This document shows, piece by piece, positions 1-6,149 of a DNA stretch of 10,686 nt. Under the pieces are notes generated by a model. That model had not been told where the DNA came from. It worked only from the letters and a program-made list of their open reading frames with translations, and made no database searches. A program made the translations under genes and the position numbers. How positions within the stretch are numbered: position 1 is the stretch's first letter; each line of letters starts with the position of its first letter. The stretch comes from an uncultured Collinsella sp. Its GTDB lineage: Bacteria; Actinomycetota; Coriobacteriia; Coriobacteriales; Coriobacteriaceae. The stretch is from positions 1 to 10,686 of the forward strand of contig UQWQ01000070.1 of assembly GCA_900544755.1 (NCBI GenBank), given 5' to 3'.

Positions 1-52
1 CACCCTTTAGGCGGAACTCTCCTAATGGGTTGAGCGTTCTGGATTCTTGCTT

Positions 53-82
53 GCTACCGTTTATCGCGTATAGCTACCGTTT
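53..82. repeat. Tandem 10-bp repeat GCTACCGTTT, possible operator or leftward promoter
   Basis: GCTACCGTTT occurs at 53-62 and again at 73-82, exactly 20 bp apart (about two helical turns). Its reverse complement, AAACGGTAGC, occurs at 2405-2414, overlapping the TATAAA box upstream of the serine hydrolase; there the match to the first copy extends to 12 bp (ATAAACGGTAGC). Read on the minus strand, the copy at 53-64 gives a -10-like ATAAAC, and an AGGAG stretch follows near positions 20-24, so this may be the promoter or leader of a gene left of the window. The repeats are seen directly; the regulatory role is inferred. Confidence 0.35.
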
Positions 83-91
83 GCGGAGTAA

Positions 92-120
92 GTAACACTT
101 AGCAATAAACCGTGTAGAAT
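92..120 (+). promoter_or_regulatory. Weak candidate promoter for degV
   Basis: TAGAAT at 115-120 matches the -10 consensus at five of six positions. No good -35 hexamer lies 16-18 bp upstream (GTAACA or TAACAC around 92-98 is poor). If it is used, transcription starts near 127 and the 147-185 hairpin lies inside a leader of roughly 140 nt before degV. The same TAGAAT hexamer precedes pflA at 1259-1264. Confidence 0.3.
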
Positions 121-146
121 CTCAGTTAAGCACGGAGTTTTCCAGG

Positions 147-185
147 GAGACGCTGTCCTTTGTTATGTGCAAAGGGCGGCGTCTC
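147..185 (+). other. Strong RNA hairpin upstream of degV (leader structure or terminator)
   Basis: The arms 147-162 (GAGACGCTGTCCTTTG) and 170-185 (CAAAGGGCGGCGTCTC) form 16 continuous pairs with a 7-nt loop. The only two non-Watson-Crick positions are wobble pairs (U with G) when read on the plus strand, which favours a plus-strand transcript. Only three T residues follow (186-188), so it is a weak intrinsic terminator at best. It could be the degV 5' leader structure or the end of an upstream plus-strand transcript. An ATG at 167 lies in the loop and is not a credible start. Confidence 0.6.
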
Positions 186-271
186 TTTGGCGCTTGGACG
201 CCGTTGTGCAACAGTGCGCCGGGCGTGTGTCATGTAGTGAAAAGCCAACGTCGAGATGGGTCGTGATGATA

Positions 272-1126
272 ATGGGCAAGTACGTAATCGTGGTTGAGTC
301 TGGTTCGGATGTGACGCCGGAGCTCTGCGAACGCTATGGCATCGTGCGTGTACCCATGCATGTCACGATTGGTGACGAGACCGTCGAGGACGGCTCGATC
401 GATCCGCTCGAGATTTACTCGCGCTGTAACGAGTTTGGCGTTATGCCCAAGACCAGTGGCTGCTCGCCTGCGGATTTTGCTCACGTGTACGACCGCATTC
501 ATGCCGAGCAGCCCGACGCGACCATTTTGCATCTTGCATATTCCGAGGCCACGACCTGTTCGCATCAGTCCTCGAAGATTGCAGCGGAGGGGCGCGACTA
601 CGTGTTCTCCATGGACACGCGCTTTGTCTCGGTAGGCCAGTCGCTCGTTGTCGTCGAGACTGCCAAATACATCGAGGCCCACCCCGATGCCACCGTCGAC
701 GAGATCTTTGCATTTACGAATTCCGTCATGGACCGCGTGCTGTTGGGCTTTGTTCCTACCGACCTTGCCTTCCTTAAGGCGGGCGGTCGTCTGTCCAACG
801 TGGCATTCCTTGGCGCCCACCTGCTCAAGATTAAGCCCTGCATCGAGGTGACGGGCGGCAAGTTCGTGGCGACCAAGAAGTTCCGCGGTTCTATGCTCAA
901 GTGCGCCCGTGCCTTTCTTGACCACATGGTAGCGAAGGGCGAGATCGACTACTCGCATATTGGCCTGGCGTATTCGGTAGGCCTTTCCGAGGAGCTGCGC
1001 GACGACATGGAAGTCTATGCTCACGACCTGGGCTTTAAGGACGTTACCTGGACTCAGGTCGGCGGCGTCATCTCGAGCCATTGCGGCCCGACCGCCTTCG
1101 GCGCGGTGCTCACGCTCAAGGCGTAA
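272..1126 (+). CDS. degV: DegV family fatty-acid-binding protein (FakB-like)
   Basis: Predicted 284-aa cytosolic protein. DegV/FakB proteins bind a single fatty acid and, with the FakA kinase, present it for phosphorylation so that exogenous fatty acids enter phospholipid synthesis. Family features seen: N-terminal VIVVESGSDV (residues 5-14), PKTSGCSPADF (59-69), the Ser/Thr-rich acyl-carboxylate loop AYSEATTCSHQSS (about 89-101), DTRFVSVGQ, the glycine-rich FLKAGGRLSNVAFLGAHLLKIKP segment and a C-terminal SSHCGPTAFG carrying the conserved His-Gly-Pro. Length fits the family (about 280 aa). The frame is open from 167, but the extra residues do not look like the family and that ATG sits in a hairpin loop. 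I chose ATG 272, where homology begins; ATG 266, two codons upstream, is equally possible. The binding site is weak (GAGATGGG, 253-260). No fakA is nearby, so the lipid partner is inferred. The stop is TAA, the only non-TAG gene end here. Confidence 0.9.
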   Translation: MGKYVIVVESGSDVTPELCERYGIVRVPMHVTIGDETVEDGSIDPLEIYSRCNEFGVMPKTSGCSPADFAHVYDRIHAEQPDATILHLAYSEATTCSHQSSKIAAEGRDYVFSMDTRFVSVGQSLVVVETAKYIEAHPDATVDEIFAFTNSVMDRVLLGFVPTDLAFLKAGGRLSNVAFLGAHLLKIKPCIEVTGGKFVATKKFRGSMLKCARAFLDHMVAKGEIDYSHIGLAYSVGLSEELRDDMEVYAHDLGFKDVTWTQVGGVISSHCGPTAFGAVLTLKA

Positions 1127-1159
1127 AGGCCTGGCGTCTATTGATATCTATCGCCACAG

Positions 1160-1195
1160 CGGCGGGCGGGTTGCGACAACCCTCCCGCCGTTCTT
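1160..1195 (+). terminator. Likely intrinsic terminator after degV
   Basis: CGGCGGGCGGGTTG (1160-1173) pairs with CAACCCTCCCGCCG (1177-1190) over 14 positions with one mismatch and a 3-nt loop, followed by TTCTT. It starts 34 bp after the degV stop. The T tract is short, so efficiency is uncertain, but position and GC-rich stem fit the end of the degV transcript. Confidence 0.6.
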
Positions 1196-1235
1196 GCGTG
1201 GGGCCAAATAGGACAACCCAATTGGCCGCCAAACC

Positions 1236-1264
1236 GTTTCACCATCATGCGTATGGGCTAGAAT
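1236..1264 (+). promoter_or_regulatory. Candidate promoter for pflA
   Basis: TAGAAT at 1259-1264 is a good -10 box. Seventeen bp upstream lies GTTTCA (1236-1241), a poor match to TTGACA. The same GTTTCA with the same 17-bp spacing precedes the TATAAA box in front of asd (9427-9455). The predicted leader is about 40-45 nt. Confidence 0.3.
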
Positions 1265-1314
1265 GGCTCTGGCATTTTAATTGGCAATAACCAAAGAGAG
1301 GCAAGGTTGCGGGA

Positions 1315-2133
1315 ATGGCTGAGATGACGCTTGAGGGTGTGGATGCTCGTCCCGAGGACTCTGCGTTTACCCTGGGCCGCGTACATTCGATTGAAACGAT
1401 GGGAACGGTCGACGGACCCGGCATCCGCTTTGTGGTGTTTGTTCAGGGCTGCCCCATGCGTTGTGCGTATTGCCACAACCCCGATACCTGGTCGGTTAAC
1501 GGCGGCACCATGGTGACCGTCGAGCACCTGATGGACGAGTTCCAGAGTAACCATGAGTTTTACCGCAGCGGCGGAATTACGGTTTCGGGCGGCGAGCCGC
1601 TTCTGCAGCCCGAGTTTTTGGCCGACCTGTTCCGTGCCATGCATAACAACCCCGATGGTCGCGTGCACACCTGCCTTGACAGCTGCGGATATGCGTTTGA
1701 TCCCAAGCATCCGGAGAAGTTCGATGCTGTGCTCAACGAGACCGATATGGTGCTGCTCGACATTAAACACGCCGATCCGGCTGAGCATAAAAAGCTAACC
1801 GGTTGCGATCCTGCGCGCATCCTGGCGTTTGGCGATGAGCTTGCGCGTCGCAAGATTAAGGTTGTTATTCGCCACGTGGTAGTGCCGGGTATCACCGATA
1901 CGGTGGAGGAATGCGAGAAGCTCGGTCGCCTGATCGCTCCATGGCACAACGTGGTGGGTTTGGAGATGCTGCCGTATCACACGATGGGTGTCGTCAAGTA
2001 CGAGCAACTGGGCATTCCCTATAAGCTGGAGGGTGTGCCTCAGATGGATACCGCGCGCATGCCCGAGCTGCGCAACGCAGTCATGACGGGCATGAAAAAG
2101 CGCCGTGCGGAACTCAAAAACGCCATCGGCTAG
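1315..2133 (+). CDS. pflA: Pyruvate formate-lyase activating enzyme (radical SAM)
   Basis: Predicted 272-aa cytosolic radical-SAM enzyme. PflA uses a [4Fe-4S] cluster and S-adenosylmethionine to install the glycyl radical on pyruvate formate-lyase, switching on anaerobic conversion of pyruvate to acetyl-CoA and formate. The CxxxCxxC cluster motif is GCPMRCAYC with cysteines 46, 50 and 53. It is preceded by the family signature TMGTVDGPGIRFVVFVQGC and followed by HNPDTW. SGGEPLLQPEF (91-101) is the SAM-binding GGE region, and DIKHADP and EMLPYHTMG match PflA rather than other glycyl-radical activases. The ATG at 1315 has AAGG at 1303-1306, 8 nt upstream. Length is slightly above the usual 245-265 aa because of about 20 extra N-terminal residues before TLGRVHS. 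pflB is not adjacent, so the partner must lie elsewhere. Another glycyl-radical substrate is possible but less likely. Confidence 0.93.
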   Translation: MAEMTLEGVDARPEDSAFTLGRVHSIETMGTVDGPGIRFVVFVQGCPMRCAYCHNPDTWSVNGGTMVTVEHLMDEFQSNHEFYRSGGITVSGGEPLLQPEFLADLFRAMHNNPDGRVHTCLDSCGYAFDPKHPEKFDAVLNETDMVLLDIKHADPAEHKKLTGCDPARILAFGDELARRKIKVVIRHVVVPGITDTVEECEKLGRLIAPWHNVVGLEMLPYHTMGVVKYEQLGIPYKLEGVPQMDTARMPELRNAVMTGMKKRRAELKNAIG

Positions 2134-2135
2134 CA

Positions 2136-2176
2136 GCACTCATTGGGGACAGATTTAAATGAGTGCCCCCGGGCAC
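2136..2176. terminator. Overlapping inverted repeats just after the pflA stop
   Basis: GCACTCATT (2136-2144) pairs with AATGAGTGC (2158-2166) around a 13-nt loop. A second short inverted repeat, GTGCCC/GGGCAC (2163-2168 and 2171-2176), overlaps its right arm, so the two are mutually exclusive folds. They begin 3 nt after the pflA stop and probably mark the 3' end of its transcript. No T tract follows, so it is not a textbook terminator. Confidence 0.45.
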
Positions 2177-2203
2177 CTAGTTGATTGCTAAAGAGCCCCG
2201 TCA

Positions 2204-2270
2204 AGTTGCGGTGGAATAGTTCTTGTATATCGGCCTATACCGCCCAAACAGGAACTATTTCACCGCAACT
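2204..2270 (+). repeat. Foldback element with 22-bp arms and 23-nt loop
   Basis: The arms 2204-2225 and 2249-2270 are inverted copies that differ at two positions, both wobble pairs on the plus strand (G2214 with U, U2223 with G); a T-A pair at 2226/2248 extends the stem to 23. The loop carries CCGCCCAAA (2240-2248), which can instead pair with TTTGGGCGG just downstream (2275-2283). The rest of 2177-2428 shows no convincing gene. There is no transposase or obvious target duplication. It may be a small palindromic repeat, a structured RNA or an RNA 3' end. Confidence 0.6.
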
Positions 2271-2399
2271 GCGTTTTGGGCGGAGATGCGCAACAGAATC
2301 GTGCCATTTGGATAAATACGCTTGTGGTTTCTTTAAAGACACCTTAAACGCGACTGAATGTCTTCGGTAAGAAATGCCTGCTCGGTATTATGCTGCTCG

Positions 2400-2423
2400 T
2401 ATATAAACGGTAGCAGTCAGGAG
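2400..2423 (+). promoter_or_regulatory. Candidate -10 box and strong ribosome binding site for the serine hydrolase
   Basis: TATATAAA at 2400-2407 offers a good -10 box, without a clear -35. AAACGGTAGC at 2405-2414 is the inverse of the tandem repeat at 53-82. AGGAG at 2419-2423 sits 5 nt before GTG 2429 and decides that start codon. The predicted leader would be short. Confidence 0.4.
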
Positions 2424-2428
2424 ACCAC

Positions 2429-3547
2429 GTGCGAAAGGGCGCATCGCGGGACGAGTATGTGCCGCAGCATGGCAGCAGATATGAGACGAAGGGCACGCCT
2501 TCGCGTGGCCTTGCAGACGCTCGCATCCGCATGACGAAGATTGCCGCCATTGGGATGCTAACGTTGGCGGTTATTATCCTCGGAATTACCGCCAAAACCT
2601 ACGCGTCGGAGCGAATGGCACGCTCGGATGCGTCAACGGTACAGACGCAAAACAAAAAGGTCACTGAATCTAAAGCCACCGCAAGTCAAACCCTGTCGAC
2701 AGCGAGCCTCAAGACAAGGCTTTCGAAGGCGGACTTTAACGATATTCGCTCAGGCGATACCGTGCAGACCTTCTCACTGGTTGATGACCAGATCCCCGCC
2801 CTGGAGGATGAGAGCCTCGCGGCGCTTCAAGATGCCCTTGATCAGGCCCAGGAATTGGGCGATGCGGGCGCGGTGTTTTACGATCTGTCGAGCGGCAAGG
2901 GCGTGACGTATAACGCGGACGCCGAGGTGTACGGTGCGAGCAGTTATAAGGCGCTCTATGTACTCTACATCTGCGAGTCACTGGTCGAGACGGGCCAGGT
3001 CTCACTCGATGATTCTCTTGGCACCTATGGTGGCTACAACATGGGCTGGCAGACGGTGCGCGACCTGATCGAGGCCGCGGTCGTTAATTCGGACAACGAT
3101 TCGTTTATTGCGTTACGCGCGGCGTTTGACCGTGTCGGTTACGAGGATTGGATTGTCGGTCTTGGCATCGATTACGATACCGCACTCGATCCGATGAGTG
3201 ATTTTCCCACTTATTGCCCGCGCACCTCGGCCAAGTTGTAGCGCGAGATGAGCGAGTATTTGAGCTGTGATACCGAGACGTCGCAATGGCTATCGGGTCT
3301 TCTGGCCTCTACGACCCAATCGTTTATTCGTGACGGCATTGCGGACGACCAAGCCTTGGTGCGCAACAAGGCCGGCTGGATCAGCGAGGCAGGTTGCAAT
3401 GCGACGTGCGATGCGGGTCTCATCGATGTCGGCGGCGACACCTACATTATGAGCATCATGACATCGATGCCATGGAGTGACCGTTCGAGCGAGGTCGTGG
3501 CCGCCATCGCCAAGGCGCTCTATGATACCCGCGCTGCACTGGCTTAG
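2429..3547 (+). pseudogene. Membrane-anchored class A beta-lactamase-like serine hydrolase, interrupted by an in-frame TAG
   Basis: One continuous frame of 372 codons, broken by a single TAG at 3239-3241 (codon 271); the frame resumes with CGC GAG ATG and ends at TAG 3545-3547. GTG 2429 has AGGAG 5 nt upstream. Layout: about 34 basic or polar cytoplasmic residues, one membrane segment (about 36-55), a polar linker (about 60-115), then a penicillin-binding/beta-lactamase fold outside the cell. The nucleophile motif is SSYK (Ser171 to Lys174). SDN is at 221-223, and the KTG-box equivalent KAG is at 314-316, after the stop. The truncated 270-aa product would lack KAG and the C-terminal strands and helix, so it should not fold as an active enzyme. 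No frameshift accompanies the stop, so decay is recent, or readthrough or a sequencing error is involved. TAG is the normal stop of the neighbours, so general recoding is unlikely. Substrate (beta-lactam or cell-wall peptide) is unknown. A product restarted at 3248 would lack the nucleophile. Confidence 0.8.
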
Positions 3548-3556
3548 CGTGTTCGT

Positions 3557-3587
3557 TTGGCGAGGTCAAACAAAATGCTGGTACCAT
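3557..3587 (+). promoter_or_regulatory. Weak candidate promoter for mtnN-engB
   Basis: TACCAT at 3582-3587 keeps the key -10 positions (TA...AT). TTGGCG at 3557-3562 lies 19 bp upstream, a long spacing. The 78-bp gap after the hydrolase holds no other candidate. TACCAT also occurs on the minus strand in front of thrC (7898-7903). Confidence 0.25.
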
Positions 3588-3625
3588 ACCGTGGTTGAGA
3601 ATTTCGTATAGGTTTGGGGAATGGT

Positions 3626-4366
3626 ATGGCTACCATCGCGATTATCGGTGCGCTCGAAAAAGAGATCATGCAGATTAAGGAAGAGCTGAGCGACGTTTGC
3701 GAGGCACGGGAGGCAGGCTTGACCGTTGTGAGCGGTGGGCTCGACGGCCTGACAGCTGTCGCCACAACGGCGGGCATGGGCACGGTGAATGCCGCCGCCG
3801 CGACGCAGCACCTCATTAGTAAATATGCCCCGCAGGCCGTTGTGCTCTCGGGTATCGCGGGCGGTTTGAACCCCAAACTCCATATCGACGATGTGGTCAT
3901 CGGCAAACGCCTGCGCTATCTGGATACCGATACCGCGCTTATCGCCGAGTCTGCACCGGGGCTCGAGGAGTTTGGCTCGACGCCTGCGCTGGTCGATATT
4001 GCTGCCGATGTGCTTGCTGAGCGTGGCTTTGTCAATGCTTCGACAAATGCAGCCGCTTCGAACGAGGGCACCAAGCAGTTCCTGGTCGGCACGATTGCCA
4101 CGGGCAACCGTTTTGTGACGGGTGCCGCCATGCGCAACGACGCTATCGAGGCGACGCATGCCGATTGTGTTGGCATGGAGGGCGCGGCGATTGCCCATGT
4201 CGCAACTAAAAATGGTGTCGATTGCCTGGTGTTGCGCGCTATCAGCGATAATTGTGACGAGGCGTACGATGCGATTTGCGACCGCGAGTTCGACCTGTTC
4301 GAGTATGCCCGTACCGCGAGTGGCATTACGCTCGATATCGTTCGCCGTATCGCTGCTATCTATTAG
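3626..4366 (+). CDS. mtnN: 5'-methylthioadenosine/S-adenosylhomocysteine nucleosidase
   Basis: Predicted 246-aa cytosolic hydrolase that cleaves adenine from methylthioadenosine and S-adenosylhomocysteine. It clears by-products of SAM use, feeds methionine salvage, and yields the S-ribosylhomocysteine precursor of AI-2. Family features: N-terminal IAIIGALEKEI with the Glu equivalent to the catalytic-site Glu12 of the E. coli enzyme; SGIAGGL in the phosphorylase/nucleosidase fold; ATGNRFV near the purine pocket; GMEGAAIAHV with the ribose-binding Met-Glu; and RAISDNCD with the catalytic Asp. Length is close to the usual 230 aa. A TTG at 3614 is in frame, but ATG 3626 has GGGGA (3616-3620) 5 nt upstream and fits family starts. 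A 38-bp gap without a clear terminator separates it from engB, suggesting co-transcription. SAM-using pflA lies upstream, though no direct link is implied. Confidence 0.92.
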   Translation: MATIAIIGALEKEIMQIKEELSDVCEAREAGLTVVSGGLDGLTAVATTAGMGTVNAAAATQHLISKYAPQAVVLSGIAGGLNPKLHIDDVVIGKRLRYLDTDTALIAESAPGLEEFGSTPALVDIAADVLAERGFVNASTNAAASNEGTKQFLVGTIATGNRFVTGAAMRNDAIEATHADCVGMEGAAIAHVATKNGVDCLVLRAISDNCDEAYDAICDREFDLFEYARTASGITLDIVRRIAAIY

Positions 4367-4404
4367 CGCGCTCTTTTGTAAGAACCTACGACCAAGGAGT
4401 GTCC

Positions 4405-4995
4405 ATGGCCGATTCCATTAACTACCAGCTTGCCAAGTTCCTTGCCAGCTACGGCAAGGTTTCGCAGATTCCCGAGTCCACCTGCCCCGAGGTGAGCTTT
4501 GTCGGCCGCTCCAACGTGGGCAAGTCGTCGATTATGAACAAGCTTTTTGGCCGCAAGAACCTGGTCAAGGTTTCGAGCACACCGGGCAAGACAAGCAACA
4601 TCAATTTCTTCGAGGCCGACGACGTGCACTTCGTCGACCTGCCGGGCTATGGTTTCGCCCGTCGTTCTAAGGCCGAGCGCGACCGCTGGGCCGAGCTTAT
4701 CGGCGACTTTTTCGACTCCGAGCGCAGCTTTAACTTGGTCGTCTCGCTGGTGGACATTCGTCACGACCCCAGCAAGCTCGATCATGACATGATCGACTAC
4801 CTGCAGGGCAACGAGTTCAACTTTATCGTCTGCCTCACCAAAGCCGACAAGCTCAGCCGCACCCAGCAGGCCCGCCAGGCAGCAGCCATCAAAAAGCAGC
4901 TCAATGTCCCGGCCGAGAACGTAATCATCACAAGCTCCCAAACCGGCACCGGCATCGACGAACTCAAACGTCGCATCGCCCAGGCCTGCCTCTAG
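4405..4995 (+). CDS. engB: Ribosome biogenesis GTP-binding protein EngB/YihA/YsxC
   Basis: Predicted 196-aa TRAFAC-class GTPase. This family is usually essential and assists late assembly of the large ribosomal subunit. All G motifs are visible: G1 GRSNVGKSS, G2 around STPGKTSNIN, G3 DLPGYG, G4 TKAD, and G5 SSQTG. The FARRSKAERDRW segment after G3 is typical of EngB. ATG 4405 has AAGGAG at 4394-4399, 5 nt upstream; the in-frame extension to 4276 overlaps mtnN and is not family-like. Length matches EngB (about 195-210 aa). It ends with a tandem stop, TAGTAA. It follows mtnN by 38 bp on the same strand and converges on thrB, with the large foldback between. Confidence 0.95.
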   Translation: MADSINYQLAKFLASYGKVSQIPESTCPEVSFVGRSNVGKSSIMNKLFGRKNLVKVSSTPGKTSNINFFEADDVHFVDLPGYGFARRSKAERDRWAELIGDFFDSERSFNLVVSLVDIRHDPSKLDHDMIDYLQGNEFNFIVCLTKADKLSRTQQARQAAAIKKQLNVPAENVIITSSQTGTGIDELKRRIAQACL

Positions 4996-4998
4996 TAA

Positions 4999-5021
4999 GG
5001 GCTCTAGCCTAGCAAGAGCCC
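4999..5021 (+). terminator. Short hairpin after engB
   Basis: GGGCTCT (4999-5005) pairs with AGAGCCC (5015-5021) around a 9-nt loop, 3 nt past the engB stop. The downstream sequence (CTATCAATAAAAGG) is not T-rich on the plus strand, so termination by this hairpin alone is uncertain. Confidence 0.45.
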
Positions 5022-5104
5022 CTATCAATAAAAGGCCATAATTTCAGCCCGGCGCCCCTTCAAAGCGTGGGTCCCTGTAGACATCGCTAGTCACGTTACC
5101 ATAG

Positions 5105-5231
5105 GGCCACCCAGGGGCATCCCCTTAAAAACATTCCGCAGCACGAGGCCCGCCTATCCGATGCTCCGAAGGAGCAGGATAAGCGGGCCTCAAGTGCGAG
5201 GACGTTTTTAAGGGGATGCCCCTGGGTGGCC
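5105..5231 (-). repeat. Structured foldback element, copy 1, downstream of thrB
   Basis: In minus orientation the element is a 28-bp perfect outer stem (5105-5132 with 5204-5231); an internal loop, GTCCTC opposite TGCGGAAT (5198-5203 and 5133-5140); an inner stem of 4 plus 15 pairs with a two-base bulge (5145-5159 with 5177-5191, flanked by GCAC/GTGC); and an apex, TGCTCCTTCGGAGC. The single inner-stem mismatch (C5154/A5182 on plus) becomes a G-U wobble on minus, supporting a minus-strand RNA. It starts 22 nt past the thrB stop. A further 14-bp inverted pair (5074-5087 with 5247-5260) encloses it, and the right arm contains the thrB stop codon. It shares its loops, not its stems, with 10563-10686. 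It may be a structured 3' UTR or ncRNA, a bidirectional terminator between engB and thrB, or a mobile palindrome. Confidence 0.75.
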
Positions 5232-5253
5232 AGGACAGACCGATCGGCGATGT

Positions 5254-6135
5254 CTACAGGTACTCGATTTGAGCGCCCTCGGTGTCGCACGTCAGAATAT
5301 GCGTGTCACACTTGGGGAACTGCTCACGCAGCTTGACCTGCAGGAACTTTGCCACGATGGTGTCATCAGTTACGGCCATGAGGGTCGAGCCGGAGCCACT
5401 GATCCAGATGGTCTTGGCGCCGCCGTTAAGGCAGGTGTCGCGCACAGCGTTGTAGTCGGGAATCAGGCGGCGACGATAGGGCTCCTGGATGCGGTCGTCA
5501 TTAGCGGCGGCAATCAGGTCCAGGTCACCAGTCTCCAAACCGCGCGTCATGCCGGCGATGCGGCCCATCTGCCACACGGCGGTGGAGAGCGGAATCTCCT
5601 GCGGCACGACCTTGCGCGCCTCACTCGTGTGTACTTCGTAGGGCGGAATCACGGTAATAAAACGCAAGCGATCGCTCACCTCGTAGCGAAGGCACTGGGG
5701 GAGCGAATCGGTCGGTGTAAAGGAGCAGACGGCGCCGCCTAGGATGGCGGGGGCGACGTTATCGGGGTGGCCCTCGACCTCGGTGGCAATGCGGACGAGC
5801 TCGGCGCGGTCGACGGTGTGGCCCGTTAAAGCGGCGGCGGCCATGATACCAGCGACAACGCAGGTGGAGCTGGAACCCAGGCCACGAGCGACGGGAACGT
5901 CAGTCTGAATGTCGATGGCGACGGGGAAGGCCGGCTCGCCCCATGCGGCCAGCGCATCCACAAAGCTCACGTAGACCAGGTTGTTCTCGTTTTGGAACTC
6001 TTCGGGGCATCCGGTGATGGTGAGTTTGTCGGCGCGCTCGAAGGTAAAGTGCGAGTAGAGGCTGACAGCCATGCCGAGGGTGTCGTAGCCAATACCCAAG
6101 TTGGCGCTCGTTGCTGGGACGGTGATTTTGATCAT
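5254..6135 (-). CDS. thrB: Homoserine kinase
   Basis: Predicted 293-aa cytosolic GHMP-superfamily kinase that phosphorylates homoserine with ATP to O-phosphohomoserine, the substrate of the threonine synthase encoded upstream. Family features: PATSANLGIGYDTLG (residues 7-21), the glycine-rich phosphate loop PVARGLGSSST (81-91), EGHPDNVAPAILGG, and the C-terminal ISGSGSTLMAV. Length is typical (about 290-320 aa). ATG at 6133-6135 is preceded by AGGAGG (6142-6147) with a 6-nt gap; the in-frame upstream extension lacks family similarity. thrC lies upstream on the same strand, but about 200 bp with a strong terminator and a large foldback lie between, so thrB may be transcribed or controlled separately. 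The last codon and stop lie within an inverted-repeat arm (5247-5260). Confidence 0.95.
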   Translation of the reverse strand: MIKITVPATSANLGIGYDTLGMAVSLYSHFTFERADKLTITGCPEEFQNENNLVYVSFVDALAAWGEPAFPVAIDIQTDVPVARGLGSSSTCVVAGIMAAAALTGHTVDRAELVRIATEVEGHPDNVAPAILGGAVCSFTPTDSLPQCLRYEVSDRLRFITVIPPYEVHTSEARKVVPQEIPLSTAVWQMGRIAGMTRGLETGDLDLIAAANDDRIQEPYRRRLIPDYNAVRDTCLNGGAKTIWISGSGSTLMAVTDDTIVAKFLQVKLREQFPKCDTHILTCDTEGAQIEYL

Positions 6136-6149
6136 GTGGGTCCTCCTGG

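Noticed and set aside
167..271. N-terminal extension of degV from ATG 167
   Set aside because: The ATG lies in the loop of a strong hairpin with no binding site, and the added residues do not resemble DegV proteins.
230..1081. Long open frame antisense to degV
   Set aside because: It is a codon-bias shadow of a well-supported gene, with no recognisable domain or binding site. Similar antisense frames at 8546-9469 and 9625-10638 were rejected for the same reason.
2185..2370. Possible 61-codon small protein from TTG 2185
   Set aside because: It runs through the foldback arms, has a poor start without a binding site, and has no protein-like pattern beyond being open.
3239..3241. TAG read as pyrrolysine or through a reassigned genetic code
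   Set aside because: TAG ends eight other genes in the window in the usual way, and beta-lactamase-like proteins have no known need for pyrrolysine.
3248..3547. Independent 99-aa gene downstream of the amber codon
   Set aside because: It is the in-frame C-terminal part of the hydrolase (KAG box), has no convincing binding site of its own, and lacks the catalytic serine domain.
5105..5231. Classical insertion sequence or MITE
   Set aside because: There is no transposase, no evident target-site duplication, and copy 2 has different arm sequences, whereas terminal repeats of one mobile family should be alike. A RAYT-type palindrome remains conceivable.
5105..5231. CRISPR repeat or tRNA-like structure
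   Set aside because: There is a single long hairpin only: no repeat-spacer periodicity, no cloverleaf and no anticodon arm.
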